DNA from: Vulcanimicrobiota bacterium
GTDB taxonomy: Bacteria > Vulcanimicrobiota > Vulcanimicrobiia > Vulcanimicrobiales > Vulcanimicrobiaceae
Direction: 5' to 3'
Assembly (NCBI GenBank): GCA_030040695.1
Contig: JASHTE010000267.1
Coordinates: forward strand, 1-8,998
Length of the DNA stretch: 8,998 nt
Shown here: piece by piece, positions 5,751 to 8,998 of the stretch
Numbering within the stretch: the first letter of the stretch is position 1
How the letters are laid out: the number at the start of each line of letters is the position of its first letter
Notes under the pieces: model-generated
Seen by the model: the letters and a program-made list of their open reading frames with translations, nothing else
Told to the model about the DNA's origin: nothing
Databases searched by the model: none
Program-made: the position numbers and the translations under genes

Positions 5751-8411
5751 CTAGGTAGGCCCCGGACCGGTTACGACGCGCACGAAATCGACGGGCGAAA
5801 TCCATTTCACGAGAGCGGCCCGCACGTTCGAGGGCGTTGCGCTCAGCTCCCTTTCTGCGTCGATATCGCCCTGATTGAGAGGCAGGCCGAACAAAGCGTC
5901 ATTCAGCAGCTCGCCACCGATACCGTCGAAGCTCTCGTCGGACAGGACGGCATCGCTCATGAGCATCGACTTTGCTCGACCGAGGCGCTCCGACGAGATA
6001 TCACCCCGCTCGAGCTCTTCGAGATCGCGCAACGCCAGTTGCTGCGCCACGATGATATTGTCCGGATCGCAGGCGTAGGTGATGCTGAATACCGAGCGGT
6101 TCTTTACGGAGGCGAGCCCCGATGAGGCGTCATAGACGTAGCCGTGCCTCACGCGAAGGTCATCGATCAGCAGCGAGCCGAAGCCGCCGCCGCCGAGGAT
6201 GTTGTTGGCAACCTGGAGGAGCGCCCAGCCGGAGTCTGCGCGCCGCACATCGACGACTTGCGCCAGCTCAACACTAGACTGCACGCGCGAAGGATCGGGG
6301 ACGGTCACACTGGCCGTCCCGTTTTTCGGAGCCGGCGGCGCGTCGACGTCCGGTTTTGGGCCGTGTGATGTCCAGCCCGCAAAATACCTCTCGAACGTTG
6401 CTCGCGCTCGCGCAGGACTAACGTTACCGATGACGATGACGCTCGTCATATCCGGCCGATAGACGTTCGCGTAATATGCTCTGACGTCGTCGAGCGTTAC
6501 CGAACCAGCCGTTTGCGGTGTGGCGTAACGCTGCATCGGATCGTTCGAGGGATAGAGCGCCTCGTGCAGTGCGACATCGGCGAGGTGATCGGGCGAGGTC
6601 ATCTCGCCCGTCAGCTCTCCCACCTCCTGTCGCTTGACAATCTCAAATGCGTTTGCCGGAAATGCGGGATGCAACTCCTCGTCAGCGAGCAGCTGCACGC
6701 CGCGATCGAAGTGCCCGGCGACCACTTGTAACGAGAAGGGAATCCCCGCGGTCACTTCGGCGGCGATCGCATCGAGTTGCTCGCGAAGCTGGATCCGATC
6801 GTAGTGCGTCGTTCCGAACTCGAAGAGGCTCGAGGTGATATCCCCGATACCTTGCTTGTCGGGCGGTGCCTGAACGTGCTCGCTGCTCGTAATGCCTCCA
6901 AGCACCTCGACGGTGTCACTCACTCGCTCCGGAATCACGATAAGGTGCATCCCGTTGCGCAGCGTCATCGAGACAGGGTGCACGACGTGCGGCGGCGGCT
7001 CGATGTGCGCGAACGCCTGTCGCGCCCATGCCGGCAGAGGCTCGGCCTCCTGAGGCGTGAAGGTGTTGTTCTCGGGCATCGGCCCTCCGCCGCCCCCTCG
7101 GACGCTGCCACCATTCTTCGGAACGGCGAATGCGACGATCGCCTTTGCCGGATTCACGTACTCACGAAAGACGCGGTTGACGTCGGCGACCGTGACGCGC
7201 TCCATTGCCGCCAGCAGCACTCCCGGCGAGCGTTCGCCGCGTGCGGCGACGGCATCGCTCCAGGAGAGCGCTAGATCTTGAATGGAGTTCGCGTCGAACT
7301 CATCGTCGGCGATCGCGCGCTGCTTGGCAACCTCCACTAGCTTCGGCGGCAAGCCGCTGCGCCGATACGCCTCCAAAACGGCGCGGAGGTCCGCGGCTGC
7401 ACGCTCTACGTTCGCCGTCACCGGCACAATTGAAAACGCCCCGCTTGCCGTCGCGTACGGATGCGCCTCGATGTCTTCAAATCCGCTGTAGAGCGACCTA
7501 CCGGAGGCCACCAAGCCGTAGAGATTCGAGCGCTGGTTGTTCAGCACGTCCTCCAGGATCTGGGCAGCGGCGTAATCGTCGTCTCTCCATCCAGGAAGAC
7601 GAAACGCCATAGCAACCAGCGAGATCGGTTCGTCGCTCGCAACGTGATAGGTTGCCGCGGTCATCGGATGCACGACGACATTGGGCTGCGACGGGAGCGT
7701 TGCCGCCGGAATGCTTCCGAAGTATTTTGCGACCAGCCGGATCGTCGACGGACCGTCCACATCTCCGGCGATCACGTAGACGGCGTTATTTGGATGATAC
7801 CACGCTCGGTAGAAGCCTCGCAGGACATGCGCGTTGATTCGATTGTTGAACGAGAAGAGCGTCCCGAGGGTGTCCTTCGCATACGGTGTACCCTTGAAGA
7901 TCGCGGGCAGGATCGTCCGCTCGAACAGCTTTCCGATGGGAAAACTGTCGTCTTGCGTTACCTCCTGCTTGATCGCGCTGCTCTCAGCTGCCCATCCCGA
8001 CTGTGAGATGGTCGCGTTGCGCGCTCGGTCGGCCTCGAGTCGAATCGCGACGCCCAGGTACTGCACCGGCACCGAGAAGTAGAACTGCGTCGTTTCGGCT
8101 TGCGTGTCGGCATCGTAACGCCCGCCCATGAGTTGACCGATCTCGAAGAGCTGCGTCTGTGAAATATCTGAGGTGCCCCGAAACATCATGTGTTCGAGTG
8201 CGTGCGCCTCACCCGGAAACTGCTCCTCATTCGAACCGACTCGGTAGTTCATGACGGCTGTAACGACCGGCGCAAGCGGATCGTGAACGACGACCACTTG
8301 CAGGCCGTTCGCCAAGGTCGCGCGCGTGACGATCGGCGCGGCAGCGCCGCGCGCGGCGAGCAACCCCATCGCGAGCATGCACCAAGGGAGGAAGAGCCGG
8401 ATCCTGTGCAT
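5751..8411 (-). CDS. Secreted two-domain M16 (pitrilysin-family) zinc metallopeptidase
   Basis: The 886-residue product begins with a signal peptide (basic MHRIR, hydrophobic core 6-20, cleavage probable after AAA at about 25), so it acts outside the cytoplasmic membrane. The first half is a catalytic M16 domain with the inverted zinc motif HALEH (His70, Glu73, His74) and a distal Glu150, 76 residues on, as in the family. After a Gly-rich linker (about 433-443) comes a second pair of M16-fold domains. There the motif position reads GIGDITSSLFEFGT, so this half has no zinc ligands, but it keeps the Arg753/Tyr760 substrate-contact pair (LRVRHGYVY). This active/inactive fused layout matches PqqL-like M16B peptidases, which form a chamber that degrades peptides. 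The gene lies 35 bp downstream of recG and 11 bp upstream of the HAD gene on the same strand. It is not obviously linked functionally to either; no PQQ genes are present. Confidence 0.93.
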   Translation of the reverse strand: MHRIRLFLPWCMLAMGLLAARGAAAPIVTRATLANGLQVVVVHDPLAPVVTAVMNYRVGSNEEQFPGEAHALEHMMFRGTSDISQTQLFEIGQLMGGRYDADTQAETTQFYFSVPVQYLGVAIRLEADRARNATISQSGWAAESSAIKQEVTQDDSFPIGKLFERTILPAIFKGTPYAKDTLGTLFSFNNRINAHVLRGFYRAWYHPNNAVYVIAGDVDGPSTIRLVAKYFGSIPAATLPSQPNVVVHPMTAATYHVASDEPISLVAMAFRLPGWRDDDYAAAQILEDVLNNQRSNLYGLVASGRSLYSGFEDIEAHPYATASGAFSIVPVTANVERAAADLRAVLEAYRRSGLPPKLVEVAKQRAIADDEFDANSIQDLALSWSDAVAARGERSPGVLLAAMERVTVADVNRVFREYVNPAKAIVAFAVPKNGGSVRGGGGGPMPENNTFTPQEAEPLPAWARQAFAHIEPPPHVVHPVSMTLRNGMHLIVIPERVSDTVEVLGGITSSEHVQAPPDKQGIGDITSSLFEFGTTHYDRIQLREQLDAIAAEVTAGIPFSLQVVAGHFDRGVQLLADEELHPAFPANAFEIVKRQEVGELTGEMTSPDHLADVALHEALYPSNDPMQRYATPQTAGSVTLDDVRAYYANVYRPDMTSVIVIGNVSPARARATFERYFAGWTSHGPKPDVDAPPAPKNGTASVTVPDPSRVQSSVELAQVVDVRRADSGWALLQVANNILGGGGFGSLLIDDLRVRHGYVYDASSGLASVKNRSVFSITYACDPDNIIVAQQLALRDLEELERGDISSERLGRAKSMLMSDAVLSDESFDGIGGELLNDALFGLPLNQGDIDAERELSATPSNVRAALVKWISPVDFVRVVTGPGPT

Positions 8412-8446
8412 GCCCCGGCTTTCAACCGCCGGAGCGGCGCACCCCT

Positions 8447-8998
8447 TTACGACGAGCTGATCAGCCCACGCAGCGAGGGCGTCGCGGCAAGCGCTGCGCG
8501 CAATCCGCCGTTATCGGGCGCGTGCAGCAGAGGATCGTCACGCAGAAGCGCTTCAGCTGTGTTGCGCGCCTGCCGGTAGACGGCGAAGTCCCGCGCAACA
8601 TCCCCCAGGCGCAACTCGCTCCACCCCGATTGCGCCGTGCCGGAAAGCTCGCCGGAGCCGCGCATCGCAAGGTCGGCATCAGCCACCTCGAAACCATCGT
8701 TCGTCTGCGTCAGCACCGTGAGGCGCTTTGAATCGTCCGCGCCGTCGGGATAGACGAGCACGCAGTACGACTGCGCGGCTCCGCGCCCGACGCGACCGCG
8801 CAATTGATGAAGCTGAGCAAGGCCGTAACGATGGGCGTCGAGCACCACCATGAGGCTCGCGTTCGGCACGTCAACGCCGACCTCAATGACCGTCGTCGCG
8901 ATGAGAACGTCGATCTCTCCTCCCGCGAAGGCCTTCATGACCCCCTCCTTCTCCCGAGGCGCGAGCCTCCCGTGGACGAGTCCGAGCCGAAGATCGGC
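8447..8998 (-). CDS. recG: ATP-dependent DNA helicase RecG, C-terminal part
   Basis: RecG is a superfamily 2 helicase that reverses stalled replication forks and processes branched DNA. Only the last 183 residues lie here; the frame is open to the right edge, so the gene begins outside (full proteins have about 690 residues). The helicase C-terminal lobe is clear: LVHGRLAPREKEGVMKAFAGG, motif V TTVIEVGVDVPNA (35-47) and motif VI QLHQLRGRVGRG (62-73). The RecG-specific tail follows: TNDGFEVADADLAMRGSGELSGTAQSG (99-125). That tail distinguishes it from Mfd and PriA. An internal ATG at 8938 is not the start. It is the first visible gene of the minus-strand unit, and the recG-rsmD-coaD order is found in several bacterial phyla. 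Confidence 0.97.
   Translation of the reverse strand, partial: ADLRLGLVHGRLAPREKEGVMKAFAGGEIDVLIATTVIEVGVDVPNASLMVVLDAHRYGLAQLHQLRGRVGRGAAQSYCVLVYPDGADDSKRLTVLTQTNDGFEVADADLAMRGSGELSGTAQSGWSELRLGDVARDFAVYRQARNTAEALLRDDPLLHAPDNGGLRAALAATPSLRGLISSS

Noticed and set aside
5749..5760. GCCTA-GG-TAGGC inverted repeat at the M16 stop codon, considered as terminator or site
   Set aside because: A two-base loop cannot form a hairpin, no T-run follows, and the downstream gene starts 11 bp later, so termination here is unlikely.
6590..6610. Perfect 8-bp inverted repeat with 5-base loop (CGGGCGAG / CTCGCCCG)
   Set aside because: It lies in the middle of the M16 coding region, has no following T-tract on either strand and encodes ordinary residues; probably chance in GC-rich DNA.
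1..8998. tRNA, rRNA, riboswitch, CRISPR repeats, transposon ends
   Set aside because: No cloverleaf, repeat-spacer pattern, transposase or long terminal repeat was visible, and nearly all bases are accounted for by protein-coding genes.

Overview
The window is GC-rich, almost completely coding bacterial chromosome. Gene junctions are very tight (overlapping start/stop and stop/stop codons) and Shine-Dalgarno signals are patchy. The minus-strand order recG, then rsmD, then coaD, then a SepIVA/DivIVA-like coiled-coil gene, recalls Gram-positive-type (Terrabacteria) lineages. A high-GC, poorly cultured phylum such as Eremiobacterota or Dormibacterota would fit, but that is a guess from style and gene order; no marker here settles it. 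I see no tRNA, rRNA, CRISPR array, insertion sequence or phage gene.

Left part (1-2373): a 5'-truncated enoyl-CoA hydratase on the plus strand runs head-on into a minus-strand pair, a thiolase followed by a membrane-anchored TlpA-like thioredoxin. Hydratase and thiolase catalyse two steps of fatty-acyl/acetoacetyl-CoA metabolism, so this is probably the edge of a beta-oxidation or short-chain acyl-CoA locus.

Middle (2374-3404): an 83-bp divergent intergenic region carries an 18-bp near-perfect palindrome and a 13-bp hyphenated palindrome. It separates the thiolase from a plus-strand regulator of unusual build: a DUF2249 (TusA-like fold) domain at the N terminus, then a degenerate cyclic-nucleotide-binding-type sensor barrel and a Crp-type winged helix. 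This is the most unusual protein in the window.

Right part (3401-8998): six minus-strand genes read as one probable transcription unit: recG (3' part only), a secreted two-domain M16 metallopeptidase, a HAD hydrolase, rsmD (16S rRNA m2G966 methyltransferase), coaD (phosphopantetheine adenylyltransferase) and the SepIVA-like coiled-coil protein. HAD/rsmD and rsmD/coaD overlap (TGATG, GTGA), which suggests translational coupling. The unit joins DNA repair, ribosome modification, CoA synthesis and probably envelope growth, with a peptidase and a phosphatase inserted between recG and rsmD.

Both convergent gene pairs (640-643 and 3401-3404) end in a shared CTAG palindrome, so each strand reads TAG as its stop and no intergenic base is left for a terminator. 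No convincing undescribed multi-gene system is present; the DUF2249-Crp regulator with its palindromic divergent promoter region is the best candidate for something new.
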